Shown in pieces: positions 1 through 13,200 of a stretch of DNA of 64,000 nucleotides. The stretch comes from Sitta carolinensis (taxonomy: Eukaryota; Chordata; Aves; Passeriformes; Sittidae): assembly GCA_032173965.1 (NCBI GenBank), contig JAVUNC010000004.1, positions 25,583,001 through 25,647,000 on the forward strand, read 5' to 3'. The notes beneath the pieces are model-generated. The model saw only the letters and a program-made list of their open reading frames with translations. It ran no database searches and was not told where the DNA came from. A program made the position numbers and the translations under genes. Within the stretch, counting starts at the first letter, position 1. The number at the start of each line of letters is the position of its first letter.

Positions 1-2460
1 ATTCTGAATAGAGGCTACTTTAGAAGAGCAAATGGTGTTCCTTAAGGTCTTCTAAAGAAGTCACTGCATGGCACTATACAATTTCCCTCTAAATGAGGGA
101 AGAATACACAAAGAATAAGGTATAAAATGAACATTGGAGAAGAACCAAGATGCTGAATCCTTTCCAAAAATCCCGAAAATTGGTATTTTTTCGTCTTCAA
201 AAGCTTTTTTACTAAAAAAAATTCAGCACTAATGAATGTATAAAGAAAATGATAGTAAAGAGAGAAAAAGACTAGAGATCTTTCTTGGGTAGAACTATGA
301 AATCATGCCATCATAGAGAGCTATATTTAAAATTATTAAGTTAGATTCCATATATATTAAACATGCAGCTACCTCAAACTCATATCACTGAATGTCAAAA
401 TCATAAAAAACAAGCATTTATCTCTTGTTCTAACAAGGAGCTCTATTGTATTACTAGAACTATACTTTTACTAGAACTATTGTATTACTGGAACTACAGA
501 CTATACATGGGTAATTTTGAAGTTTTATTAAAGGCAGCTCTAATTTAAATATGTCTTCTGGCAATAGTCAATCTGAAATAGATCCCCAAAAGATCCTACA
601 GACCTTGTAGGCACTTCTTTTAAACATCTCTGAGATTATGTAAGTCAGCCAGAGCTACAAGGAAATTTCTACTAAAACTGCAAATGTTCAAGTAAGTGGC
701 TAAGCAGCAGAGACCAAACAACTTGACCAACATATGCACCAACAGTGTTGGACCAGCACATCACTGCTCTCCACATGGTAACAGCAGGGTGTAATGATGG
801 TTTCCACAGCTGTAACTGAAGTACGGACAAACAGCACCCTCACCCATTTGAGAAAGCTAATCATGGAATACTTACTATTTGTCTTCTTGCTATGTGATAA
901 TTTATAACACTATGCATTGATAGTAAGACATAAAAGATAAAGCAGTCACATAAAAAAATATGAAAAAAAACCCCAAAAAAACCATGCTGCAAGTTCTAAC
1001 AGGTGGATTTCTCAATTCCCAACTTTAAATGATTGTATTGTCTTTCATAGTAACAAAATTTTATAACGACAAGCTTCTGTAAAGTCTGTCCCTTGTTACT
1101 AAGTTTACCAAAATAAGCAGCAATGAATGGTTAAGGCTGGAGAAGAATATTGAGATAAAAGCCTGTCCTAAGGCTTCCTGGCCTTAAAATGTTGCTGGAG
1201 ATTGGGCCAACTGACAAAAGGTCTCCTGAGGCTTCAGGCAGGTTCCAGGGAGGGGGCATCCTACCCCAGCAGAGATGCCCACAGGGTACAATCCAGCCCA
1301 AAGACAAGGAACACTCATCTTTGGAAAGCTGACTAAAAAACACTAGTATCTGTCCAAATGACATTAAATGCTAAAGAAGCTACAAAGTTTCCTTGTAACA
1401 TTGGATTCAACAAGGTCAAAGACTGTAAACCTAAACTTTTCTAGGAGATCCTGCTTTAGACAAACCTGTTGGCCAGTTCTGAGACTAAGTGGACCCAGCT
1501 GCACTTAGACTTCACAGAGAAATTTAGAAAGTACAATTGTTTCACTGAATCCTTGTGACTTAACAGGAGGGACCATGACCTGATTATACAAAGAACTGTA
1601 GTAGATAATAGAGTTCTTATTTAGACATTGCATTGACAACATTTAGATGTTGTATTAGCAACAATCTAAACACAATCATCCACACAATCACTGTGTCCCA
1701 CTTGTCATACACTGCTGAGCACTTTCTCTTATCTACTGTGCCACATTAAAACTGGTACAAAGAGCAGGGTAATCCCTTCAGCACAGCAGTTTGGCCATTC
1801 CCTTTGGAAGTAAATACATGTATTCAAACAAACTAGAAATGGACATCTCAGAGAACTTTTACAAGCCAACAACTGCAAAGCCCCTAGAAGGGGAGGGATT
1901 GGGCCCAACAAGGTGGTATTGGAATGGTAAAATAGCTCTGCAAGGGAATGCCAGGGATCAGTAAAAGATGGAAAAGGAAAGGATGTAATATATAAACTGC
2001 TTGCAGCATGTCTGACTGCTGCCCAAAGCAAATGCCATGGACTTCACAAAGAAAAAGGCCAAGATAGAAATCAAGCAAAAGATGACTGTAGTAGTCAATA
2101 CCCAACTCAAGGACAGAATAACAAAATTAGAAGAAAAAAGAGAAGCTACTATAACACCATCAAAACTTTTAAAATTCATAGTCTCACCTGAAGATTGAAA
2201 CATACGCATTTGGAATGACCCTGAGGACACAGAAAGAATCAGGAGTAACAGAAACTAGTCAGACCTATAAGCAAAACAACAACCACCAAAATTATGGCTG
2301 ATAGAGTAAGCCAAACACATTGGAAATCCATCTCATACACACCTGGAAAGCTTGCAAAACTACAAGAAAAACAGAGCAGAAATCAGGGCAACACTGAGGC
2401 AGAACACACCTGCTGAGACAAGCCTGAGATAGGGACAGAATCCCATTGTCCCCAGAGGAC

Positions 2461-2497
2461 TATTCTAGTCCAAGAGTATTCCTAACTGGACTAGAAT

Positions 2498-2498
<1 letters not shown>
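2461..2498. repeat. 12-bp inverted repeat (hairpin)
   Basis: TATTCTAGTCCA at 2461-2472 is the exact reverse complement of TGGACTAGAATA at 2487-2498, with a 14-base loop. It lies immediately before the A40 tract. Confidence 0.85.

Positions 2499-2501
<3 letters not shown>

Positions 2502-2541
<40 letters not shown>
2502..2541 (+). repeat. A40 homopolymer
   Basis: Forty consecutive adenines. AGTCAATA follows its end (2541-2548, the first A shared with the tract) and also occurs at 2093-2100. This could be an A-tail of a retroposed sequence, or simple slippage. Confidence 0.9.
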
Positions 2542-2544
<3 letters not shown>

Positions 2545-5264
2545 AATAACCTATTTAGAGCTGCATAACAGGAAGGAGGAACAGACCCATGACACACAGG
2601 GAAGCCTCATACTTTAGGGGCAAAAGGCCCAAATGAAATTGCAGAAACTGTTACTAAGAAGCTCCCCAGCAACTAATGGACCAACAGGGCCCAGGGAACT
2701 TTCCACAGCCCTGATGGGAAACCTGGGATGTCTCAAACCACTGACAAGAGGGCCCCATCTGTTTTCAAATAAAGGAGGAGCAGACATAGCAAACTCTTTG
2801 TTATAATCTTGCTCAGGCTGCTTCTAGCAGTCACCTGTGAAGAATCAGAACACGGCCTGTACACACAGGTTAGGGAAGGGAAAGAGCAAGCATTTTAATC
2901 TAGAAGAGCTAAAGCTGTCCAGGCCATAAGACTGGCACACCAGCCCTTCCCCAGCTGGACCCAGGCCGCCTTCTAGAACACCTGTGTTCAATGAAGAACA
3001 AAATCACTGGTGGAGATAATGATGAGCTCTAGGTATTCCTGAGACTTAATGCACAACAAAAGAGGAATTTCTGATGCCTGGCAGATTCAGCACAAAAGGC
3101 CCCACCTGGGGTGCAATTGCCCAACCCTCAGGGTCACCATTCACCACTGCAAAAGGAACTGACAAAGGTAAAAAACCCAAAACTGACTGGAACAGGTTCC
3201 CCATGCGACACAAGTTACAAACAGAACAGAACTCAGCACAGAGAAAAACAGCCATGTTATCCACTTACCTCTGAGGCCCCACAGACAGAGCCCTCCTCTC
3301 CTGATTGACCCAGGAGCTGAGCTCTCATGTCAGACAAACACCTCAGGACTGACCCATAATTGGAGAAACATAACAACAGTGGACGTAGGGAATAATCCCA
3401 TTTAAATATCATGCTGTTAAAACTATGAGCTAGTTACCAGGGCAAAGCAGCCCATAAGTGGACCTTGCAAACGCAGGCCATGCACCCATGATATTAACAT
3501 AGCAATGAGGATGCAGGGCCTGGCAGGCCCTGGACTCCTCAGGATCAGTGCATCACATTAGCTCTAGGTGAGCTCATCCCACCCCACTGCCCTGGCAGTG
3601 TCACTTAAACTTCCCACAAACACTGTAAGGCAGCTGATCATTGCTGTAGGGACAACCACTCTGTCCTGCCAACACACTGTGTTTATACCAGCCTGTTACT
3701 TTGACTGTTTAAAAGACAAGCACTCTTCTGTTTACCTAAGGCATCACTTTAAGCTTTAGAATCCCCTAGCTCCTAGGCTGCCAGCCCTGGGAATGGTAAG
3801 ACATGCCAGCCTGGATAGAGCCAAATGAGTATTTCTTAAAGGGAACTGCAGACATGACTATCTTAATTCATCTGAAGCTGTTTATCCCGGGAATTTAATC
3901 TTTTCCACTGTTTTCTTTCCTGCTATTTTCTCACTTAAAAACTTACTGGTTATCAGGCATGTCAATACCAAACAGGAACTCAGGTCACATCTGCTACTTG
4001 TTATAAAAGAGCAATCCACACTCTCGTATATTTGCATACAGTATTAGCAGGATCATTTTTGAAACAAAGCTTCACGTTATTCATTATTCAAATCAAGCAT
4101 TATTCTCAATTATTTTAATACAGACTTCACCAAACAGATTTTAAAATACATTTTATATGAAATAAAGCTTGAAAATCTTGGTAACTCCAATTAGGAGACT
4201 CAGATGTAAGAAAAAATTTAAAAGCAAATTGTACTATATAAATATTTTATTTAAGGGCAGACTGGTGCAATTATGGAATAAAAAATACTATAAACATTCC
4301 ACTCTTGCTCAGAGTTCATACAGTTTGGTTACAAAGACTTCACTGGACTGCAATAACCACAAGATATCTGACTGATTCCACTGATCCTCTTTATATTCCT
4401 GGGCTTTTTTTTTTTTTTAATTTTTACTATAACTCTGAGAAAATTATACTATAGTATCCACTCTGCCCTTCCTTCAGTTGATTAATCTCTAGCCTCTAGC
4501 GCAATCTTAGGATACCAAAGGACATCTCATCTGTCCTGAAGCTGCCAGTGCAGAAGCATAGAAATCTACAGATTGCATGTCTTACTTGCAATCCTTTCAC
4601 GGATGTCTTAGACCTGAGTGAAATCCAGCTTCAGATTAAGATACCTAAATTTTGATGTCTACTGAAAATGAAAGGATTTGATTCAGTTACCAAAATATAG
4701 TGATCTACTACTACCCAAGAAGTTGGACAGCCCACCAACTCTCCAGCTACCCACCCACTCTGGAAGGGAACGACTCTCACACAGGCCCTGTGTCATACCT
4801 GTACCTGATTCAATGATGTCTCTGGTACCATGCGACATCAAAAATGGCACTGGATCATATTCAGATAATTGAAACAATTCCACCTTAGATATCTTACCAA
4901 CAGAGATAATGAAGCCAGGAAAATAGCCCAGTCCACTGAAGTGGATATTCAGCTAAATTTCTCCCCATTCCCCAGATGACATTAACTATACCTCCATCAA
5001 CCATAATGAAAGCAATAGAGCTCATTTTGCATGTAAACACAGGTAAAGAACTTAATAAAGAACTAACTGCCCTACACACAGCAAGGAGAGTGTCATCCCA
5101 AACAAGTCACCATGCAAGGCAGAATGTGAATGTGTCAATGTGCCATCCCTACTTTGCAGACTGTCCCAGCATCTGGAAGGGTTATACTGGGAAGGTATTC
5201 CTGGGGTTTCCTTTGGTTGAGATGACCCTGAGACATATTAGAAGTGTCTGTTTCCCAATCCAGC

Positions 5265-5841
5265 TGTTGAAGAATGAGTCAGAAGTCTTTGGCTGATGCT
5301 CTCAAGGTTGCTTTATTGTTTCTTATCTAAAATATTTTCTGTCTGGCCTGCCGAGGTCTTTTCAGCAGGTCAGCCTGAGGCACACTGCCCTCCCCTGTGG
5401 GGACAGGCACTGTTTTTTATACTACAAATTATGTGTTAGTTATTTACGATTATGATCCAATGCCTATCACCTATGTTAGACAGTTACATTCTACTCTAAT
5501 CCAATCCCCAAGTGCCAACATCACCAAGAAGATGGAGGACAGGAAGAATAAGGAAGGAGGACAGGACAATGCCCAAGTCCCTCCATCTTACCTCCTAAGC
5601 CCCCATGGTAAAAAGCCCCAAAATTTCCCTTTTCCACTCTACAACTACTACTATTATGCTATCTAAACTTTTGTGACCTTTAATTCTTAATTCAAAGGTG
5701 GTAATTTATTCCACAGGTCAAACTCAAAGCCACATGAGTTCTTGGCTGCATGCCAGGGTCTCTGACTGCCAGGGCTCTGAAGCCCCTTGGCTGGAGCTGG
5801 GATCGTCCAGGATGGTCAGAGAGACGTCCTGGGTTCCGACA
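5265..5841 (-). mobile_element. Endogenous retrovirus LTR, minus sense (songbird ERVK-like)
   Basis: The plus strand runs TGTTGAAG...TTCCGACA, giving TG...CA ends. In minus sense there is TATAAAA at 5421-5415 and AATAAA at 5317-5312, about 100 bp apart, which is a U3-R-U5 layout. The text as a whole (for example the AATAAAGCAACCTTGAG stretch) resembles an LTR family I know as common in songbirds, probably ERVK class. An inner alternative end (TTCCACA) lies at 5715. I find no matching target duplication, so the copy is old or the ends are slightly off. The short open frames here, including one of 89 codons at 5397-5666, are not genes. Confidence 0.7.
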
Positions 5842-8800
5842 GTATAAACATGCCTTGTGACACATAAAATTCAACGGTTTGCCAGTTCAAATCTGAGAGA
5901 CAATGATAAAGGAGTACAGCTACCTCATCCAGAGACAGGCAGAGCCTGGACAGTCCATACTGTGTAGGCAGACATTGCCTGGTAACTAATTCAGCAGAAA
6001 ATGGCCATTTTAAATGTACTATAATGGAGGAGTTTACGGCAATTGCATCTACTGGCATGGTACACTGTTTTATGAGAAGAGTGGCCTGTTAGTTACCTCT
6101 GAGCTGTCATTTATTAAAAGCATTTAACAACTAGCATTTCTTCCCCACTTGTTTTAATCATTTACTGATTCATAAAATATCAGTTTTTTGGTGATACATA
6201 CCTACTTGAGAAGGAAGATGTCTTTCTGCCATTACTATTTAAGCCTGATTTCTACTCTGAGTTTCAAAATATCTCATCTAGAAAGTCCTCATAATCAAGC
6301 TGAAACTTTTGATTAGTAACATTTACTTTGGGATATTAATATCCACAGACAAATTCCCACTCAGTTTCCTAACATTTCAAATAATCTTCAGATATATTCC
6401 AGGGCAGCCCTTCTAAGCACTCTTCTATAAAGCAGCACTGTATCCCTGAGAGCACGACGATTTCAGTTCATTTTTCATTCTCAAAAAACATTAGAGAACT
6501 ACATCTTCTTTGTATATGAGATAACTTCAGATGGGACCTTAGCTCCAATCCTTAGATGGGAACCATTAAATTCAGAAATTCCTTATCTCCTTCTGGGACT
6601 AGAAACTCTAGCTACATTCGGCATTAAGATGAACTCTTCCCTGTTAAGTCTATTTCCTTCCATTGCTCTCAATTATGTTTCACATGCCAAGAGAAAGCAG
6701 TTTTAATAAAGTCTTCACAGTCTTTGTAATAGAGGGGGCAAAAATATACATTTTCCTGTTTACCTTACTGAGAAAAAAACCCCAAAACTTTAACTTGGCA
6801 CTACAAAGAAACACCACATCATTTTCTTGTAACAAAAAAACATTCCTTCAGCAGCAGTGTTCTCTAGGCCAACTTAATGCCTTGGAATAGCTGCATTGCC
6901 ATTCCTTGGTCTCCTGGATATTCAAAATTAATGACACTTTAATAGGATTGTGGTAGCACAGAACTCGAGTTACCTTCCTGCACTGCTTTTACTGTTCTAG
7001 AGACAGAGAAGATAACCACTCCAGACACAAGCAACAGATACAGGTGACAGTCAGACTTCAAGAAGATTGGGAAATATCCCAGCCAGCCAACTGCCACACA
7101 GAACATATAGACAGGTGGGAAATACCTTTTCATGCATTTTTAAATTATCAATCATGATGAAATGTACTGTGTTTTTTTTCTACTCCATTACCTTGACTTA
7201 AATTCTATTACCACAGGTCTGTTTTAATATACTCAAAGAAAGAATGGCAAATCTATGCAAGACTTATAAAATATGTTTGCCCTTAATTTTAGCAACGCCC
7301 TGGAAGTGAAACATAATTTTCTCCCCATCCCTTTCCCAAGAAACTGGCAAGTTCATAGTGGTTACAGGAAAGAAACCCAAAGATAATTACTTTTCAAAAT
7401 TAAACTTTTTAAAAATCTCTTTTCTCGTAATAATTAAAAGTCACTTGTTAACTGAAGAATCAACACTCCTCGGTAAAATTTATTTCAATTTAACTTTTTT
7501 TTGTATTCTCAGAGAAACAGAGATTTTCCAGAGCTTTTACAGCAGCCTATTCAAATTATCTGACCACTTTTAGAACTTGATGTTCTATGTTACGGGTTCT
7601 AGTATAAAGAAGATTTTATTCAAAGCTTCAGTTCAGTCTACTCAGGGTACCCAGCAATTCACTTCACATCAGAAAAGCTCCTTGGAGTACGACTTTGCAT
7701 CCAAAGTGACTACAGCAATTGATATCTACACAGAGAAGGATGTATGGACACCACATCCCTCCAGGACAAAACCACCCAAGCAGCTGCTGAGCTCTCACAG
7801 CACTTTTCTGGATTTTTCCTGACAAACAGCACAGTTATCTGAGAAGTTCTTACCTCCCACTTAACATCCTGGGACTGATTTGGATATAGTTGCCAGTATT
7901 CTAGTCAGTTCAGACAGATATAAATTAAGCATTCATGCCATGTTTAGTCTTCCAGATGCTATACAAATCTGGACATGAACAATATTAGCAAGCCATAGAC
8001 AGTATACAGCATTATACAATTACACCTGTAGAAACACAACCACAGAAAGAGCATATTTTTTCCATTTTTATTGTTTAGAACTATTTTAAAACCATATGTA
8101 ACAAACTTTATCATGCAAACAAAAAGTGGCTATCTTTTTTCAGAAATCTGTGGGTTTGGGATGACTTTTAAATGTGTCTAAGTACAAGACACAAACATTT
8201 CATTCCATTTAACTCCTTATAAATCACCTGATCAAACCAAAAATGGATAGAATGTATGTCCAGTAACCTAACTTTCAAGACATAAGTGACTTTAGCTCAC
8301 TGAAGTCATAAATAGTATGTATAGACAACTCTGTGGCCATCAGCAGCATTATGTCTTAGAAAGATCAGCAGAAGTTTCTGAAAAGCAAAGCCTTCCTATC
8401 ACCATTACCCATTAGAAACATTCAGAACAAGGCACAGATGCACCCTGCCCAAAGAAATTATGACCTAAAATATTGCAAAAATAAAACCACACTTGAGTGT
8501 GTGCATGTAAAGGAAGAAGGGAGAAAATGAGGAAACCAGGAGAGATATTATACATGCTTTGCTTTTTAAACCACTCTTTTCAATTGCAGAAGCTCTGAAT
8601 CATTTATTAAACAACACAGAATAACGGAGGTTTTAAGGGGGGGGGGGGGGGTGGGAAGGGAGCAGAAAACATGACAGTTTAGGGAAATAGGGTGGAAAGA
8701 ATCACCTGAAATGCACTTAAGAGCAAAGCAGAAAAATGTCCCCATTAGTATGAAAGTTGTTTTGTTGGGAATGGAGAGGGAAACCGTGTGATGAGTATGA

Positions 8801-10104
8801 GGAACATATCATGACTTGGAGCCATGGAAACCTGACAGAAGAAAACAAATGAAAAGGGACTGGACTTTATCAGTATCTTAATATACACCAACTAACTAAA
8901 TATAATAGGATCAACAAACTTTCTCTGGCCTCAAGACCAGCTGTCACAACTCACATCTGTTCGCCTGAACTAACTATGGCAAATGTCAAGTTTTTGCTAA
9001 ACTCTGAACCATGTCCAGGCTCTCTCTGGGAGAATTCCACTTGGATTGCCGCAAAATCATATCAGAAAATATCCCACAACTTAACAATGTGACCAAAAGT
9101 GCCAGTCCTTGTGCTTTAGTATTATCCCATTTCATTTAACACTATGGATACAGCTTTTGTGTATTGAAGGAAGAAGGGGAAGACGATTACAGAAGACTTT
9201 TTTTTTTACTCCCTCACCACTTTTCCACATCCTACACAGGCCCCCTAGCAGAGGATCATTCCTGTTCTCTTTTAACTGATGAGTTTTTAGATCCTTCCAT
9301 CCAAGCCTCATGCCTTTGTCAGTACAACAGGCAAACGTGATCTTGTGCACAATGGTGGCCATTAAGTATTATGTCTTCAGTCTGTTCCACAAAAATCACT
9401 TGAAGTACATTCAAACCATATGAATTCAGTCAGGCAATAGACCTTGTGTTAATACTTATGTACAAGTACAGGGCAATAACCCCATCTCTATGTTCCTCTG
9501 CAATATCAATGAGGGACTTCTGAACTACAAAATTATCAGGATCATTTCACAACCCACAATGATAATGTAAATATGGATATACAGAGTAAGCTTTCAGGTG
9601 TGTTCCAGCATCTAACTGTTCCCAGTAAAATGACCAGCTGAACCCCATGCTTCTCAGAAATTACGATACACTGAAAGAACACCAGTTTGAAAGACACTAC
9701 TCGACCTTCCAAACAGATGAAATCTGAAATTATATTGATCATCAACTTGCTTAGTCATTTCCAGCTGAGAAAAGCAACAGTATCATTTTTTCCAATCTGA
9801 AAGCATCTTTTCCAACAATCTTATAATCTTATATATAAAAACATATAAAGCACTCTGCAGTGGAGAGAGTCAGCTTGGTTTATTTGTTGCTAGGTATGCG
9901 GTACTTACAGAAAATGAAAGTCAAACCTTGGTTTCTTATTAAATGCCCTGTAGAGTTAATTATTTTCACAGGGTAACTATAGTACATAATTATTTTATTT
10001 TATGGGGTTTTAATGTACTCCTTAATTTTACAACTGTCTATTTGGTTTTGGGCTTTTAGGAAAGGGTAAAAATATACAACCAATTAATTTTCCAGAATAC
10101 CTCA
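5842..10104. other. KHDRBS2 intron 1, no exon seen
   Basis: AT-rich, with only chance open frames under 85 codons. The G16 tract is the sole structured feature. Confidence 0.6.
8637..8652 (+). repeat. G16 homopolymer
   Basis: Sixteen consecutive guanines followed by TGGGAAGGGAG. The tract can form stacked G structures and is prone to sequencing length errors. Confidence 0.85.
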
Positions 10105-10296
10105 ATAAAGCCTGTCTTCAACCACTGGAATAATCTCCCAGGGACATGGTAAATCCCTATCACTGGATGTTTTCAGTACATGATTGGTCGCAGTGCTAGG
10201 TAATCTCATACGGGCTCCCCTTATCACCAAAAGTTAAACCAGATAACCTTTCAAGGTGTCTTTCAACTTGGGCTGCTCTACGACTCTCTAACCCCC
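10105..10296 (+). mobile_element. CR1 LINE 3' end fragment
   Basis: The text reads like the 3' untranslated end of an avian CR1: a block like AATCTCCCAGGGACATGG, then a diverged middle, then ACCAGATAACCTTTCAAGGT and TCTTTCAACTTGGGCTGCTC. CR1 elements usually end in short tandem 8-mers, which have decayed here. The fragment is 5'-truncated, as most CR1 copies are. Identification is by recalled similarity. Confidence 0.65.
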
Positions 10297-13200
10297 TTTT
10301 AAAATAAATTAAAGTTGCTTTTTCATAAACAATTGCAAGTCCATCATGAGGTAGTTAACTGCATTTTGCCCTTTCCTGGTTCTTTAAAGTAAAAGGACTA
10401 CACACCAATTGCTTCCCATAAAATTAATATATTTTCATTTCTCACCCTTGCCAAATAAAACATTCTGACAACATTATAATTATTTTCTGTTAGCAGTTAG
10501 TTACATAAACACAGTTGGTCCTGTAGTACTTTATCCTGCCCTAAGTACCACATTAAAGGATAGGCTCCTGTCCAAAACACTTTACCCATTAAGCTAGTTA
10601 CTCAAATCTAGGTTCATCTTACTGCATCACATTTATAATTTGGAGCTTCCTATAGATCTGGACAGCTCTACCTAATCAGAAATTACATATATAAGGAAAT
10701 TCTGCCCCTGTGCAGGTTCCTTTCATCACAATCAACAGTGTTAACTCTGGTAATACTGCTATTTCAGAAGCAAACTACTTCTCCAGCTGTTTTCAGCATA
10801 ATCAGTTTTTAAACCATACCTAAGTTATGCTACTTCTTCTGTCACCATTAATTTTCTTTGCACCTACTATGAAGAATCTTATCAAAGGCTTTGTGAAAAT
10901 CCTAGAACATTAAGTCTGACAGGTAACCTTTACGTATTTTACCTACTGTTTTTTTTTTTTCAAAGAACTCCAACTGACTGAAAAAGAACACTCTTCCTTT
11001 GAGAAATTCTGATACTTTTTCCCCATCACACCAAATGAATATGTTACTCAGTCTTTAATTACAACCTTCACCTTATCCAAAATTCTCAGTAATTCCTAGA
11101 CTGTAAGTCACTATCTCCTGCCTTCTCCACTAAGGACAGTATCACAGTACTGACACTACAGTCTATTTTAACAATTACTGGTTGGAAATACAGTGTGCTT
11201 TACCAGTTTTCCATTTTCATAAGTGGGTTGATAAGAGTATTTAAAATATGTTTAATGTTCTAAATATATATAAACCACTTCACAGATACATAGTGACAGG
11301 TCAAGTCTGTTCTGTGAAATTCATAACCTACCAAATAAGGCTATTTAGATAAATATTATCCAGATCTAATTAATTTCTGCTTTATTTCATATGCGTATTT
11401 CTACAGAGAAATATTGGATTCAGTCAGATGTTTTATGAAATAATACTTTTGATTTTCAGTTTAGAGAAAAACAAAGTGAAAATGAAACAAGTTATACAAT
11501 CAAAAAGCTGTATTATACATGTATGCATATGTGTATAACTAGATAGTGTGCATAGATATATACACACATATACAGTTATACCATCAATACAAGCTTCCAT
11601 AAAATGAAAGACTGATAATTACTTTCTGAAAAATTAGTGAATTAATTAAAACAAAAAGGAAAGCGTGTATACTAACAGCCAATCTTGAACTACTGCGTTG
11701 CAAATGAGATCATCCACATCAAAATACACTCTCAAAGCTGTTTGTTCAGTACAATATCATGGCAGTTTTCATATACGCAATTCAAATATCAGGCTTAAAA
11801 CTGGGATTGATTCCTTCTTAGAAAACATGAAGCTCATGCTCAGACCTTATTTTCACAAGTGCTTGATGAGCTAAGGGACATGTACTTATAGGTAGCATTC
11901 CAGCTTTTTTTTGGTTGGTTGGTTGCTTTTTGCCTCACTGGCATCTCTCTGGCCTGCTGATGTAAAAGAAAGTGGCTTACAGTAGAGGCAAAATGCCTCT
12001 GCAGGTCCTGGCAGATTAGGAAATAGTGGCCTTCTCGGGCAGTCATTCTTGGAAATGCTAGCTGGGGGGAAATGAGCTAAAGCAGCACAGAAGAGAAACA
12101 AGACAGCAGTTTTACCTCCAAGCAAACTAATACATGTGTGACTCCTGGGGAGGAACTGCTTAGGAGCACAGAGCTACACAAGCTGCATAGCTGCCAAGAT
12201 GCCACTGCTCTCTGGAAGCAGTCTACATTTTTTGCTGGTGACTGACTGCTGAACGACACTAGCCCAGTTTATACCATCTGCTGTGCTACCTTTATACAGA
12301 ACTGGTTTGCTGTGAGGTTTTTGGGAGCTGTTTGGCTAACTATTGTTTCTCTATTCTTCATGTTTCTTTGTGTCCTCAAACTACTTCCAGGAAAAAAAAA
12401 AACTGGGGGAAAATCATAACAAAAAATAAAATAATTGGCTTGCTTAAGAAACATTAAGCATAGGAAAACCAGCAAGAGTTGACTATGTGGAGAACACACA
12501 CGGACAGACACCAGCTGTGTTCAAGCAGTGCAGAACTGAATGTCTGCATGAGCTGGTAAAGTTCTGGCAACAGAGTTAGGAATAAGAAGGGAAACGTTCT
12601 TTAACATTGAAAAACAGGTGGAAAAGAAGTATTATCTGTTTTATCTCTTTGGGTTATTTTCATAACATTAATTTTCACGAGTCATCGCTACTCTCAAAAT
12701 TTTAAAATAAATGTATTTGTAGAATACAGTATTTGTATTTGGGGTAGAAAAATAATTTTAAATTAATGTTGAAATTAATCTATGTTAGATCAATACTATA
12801 GTTTTTCTTCTCCGTACTGGAATTTTGTGTTTAAAATACATTAATAATAATACCTTAGAAGAATATAACTATCAAAACCAACTAATTAACAGGTATATGT
12901 TTGTCCTTACAAAGTAAATTTTCATTTACTAGCAATGTGTTTCAGAAATGGTGCTACTTGCTGCTTTTTTACCATAAACCAAGTCACACTTCTAGATTAA
13001 GCTATAATTAAAGGAAACACTATTAAGTACATTTCTGACTAGCACAAAGGGACATTAAAGATAATAACAGATAACATCAAGAAACCCAGATTAATGAGTT
13101 CCTCTTTCCTTGAAGTCTTTGTTAAAAAAAAAAAATACAACAAGGTAGTCTTAAAACATGAAAGATCTTGGAACAGGTTTAGGTTAAATACCACTTAGAT

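Larger units (their letters stand above)
1..5264. other. KHDRBS2 intron 1, no exon seen
   Basis: AT-rich sequence. Apart from the inverted repeat and A40 at about 2.5 kb I recognise no gene. The stretch 1.7-3.8 kb is somewhat richer in GC and purines and may be an old, unrecognised repeat. Assignment to intron 1 assumes the gene continues past the left edge. Confidence 0.6.

Noticed and set aside
1700..3800. Ancient retroviral internal region or processed gene
   Set aside because: Composition is suggestive, but no frame gives a recognisable gag, pol, env or host peptide, so it is left unnamed.
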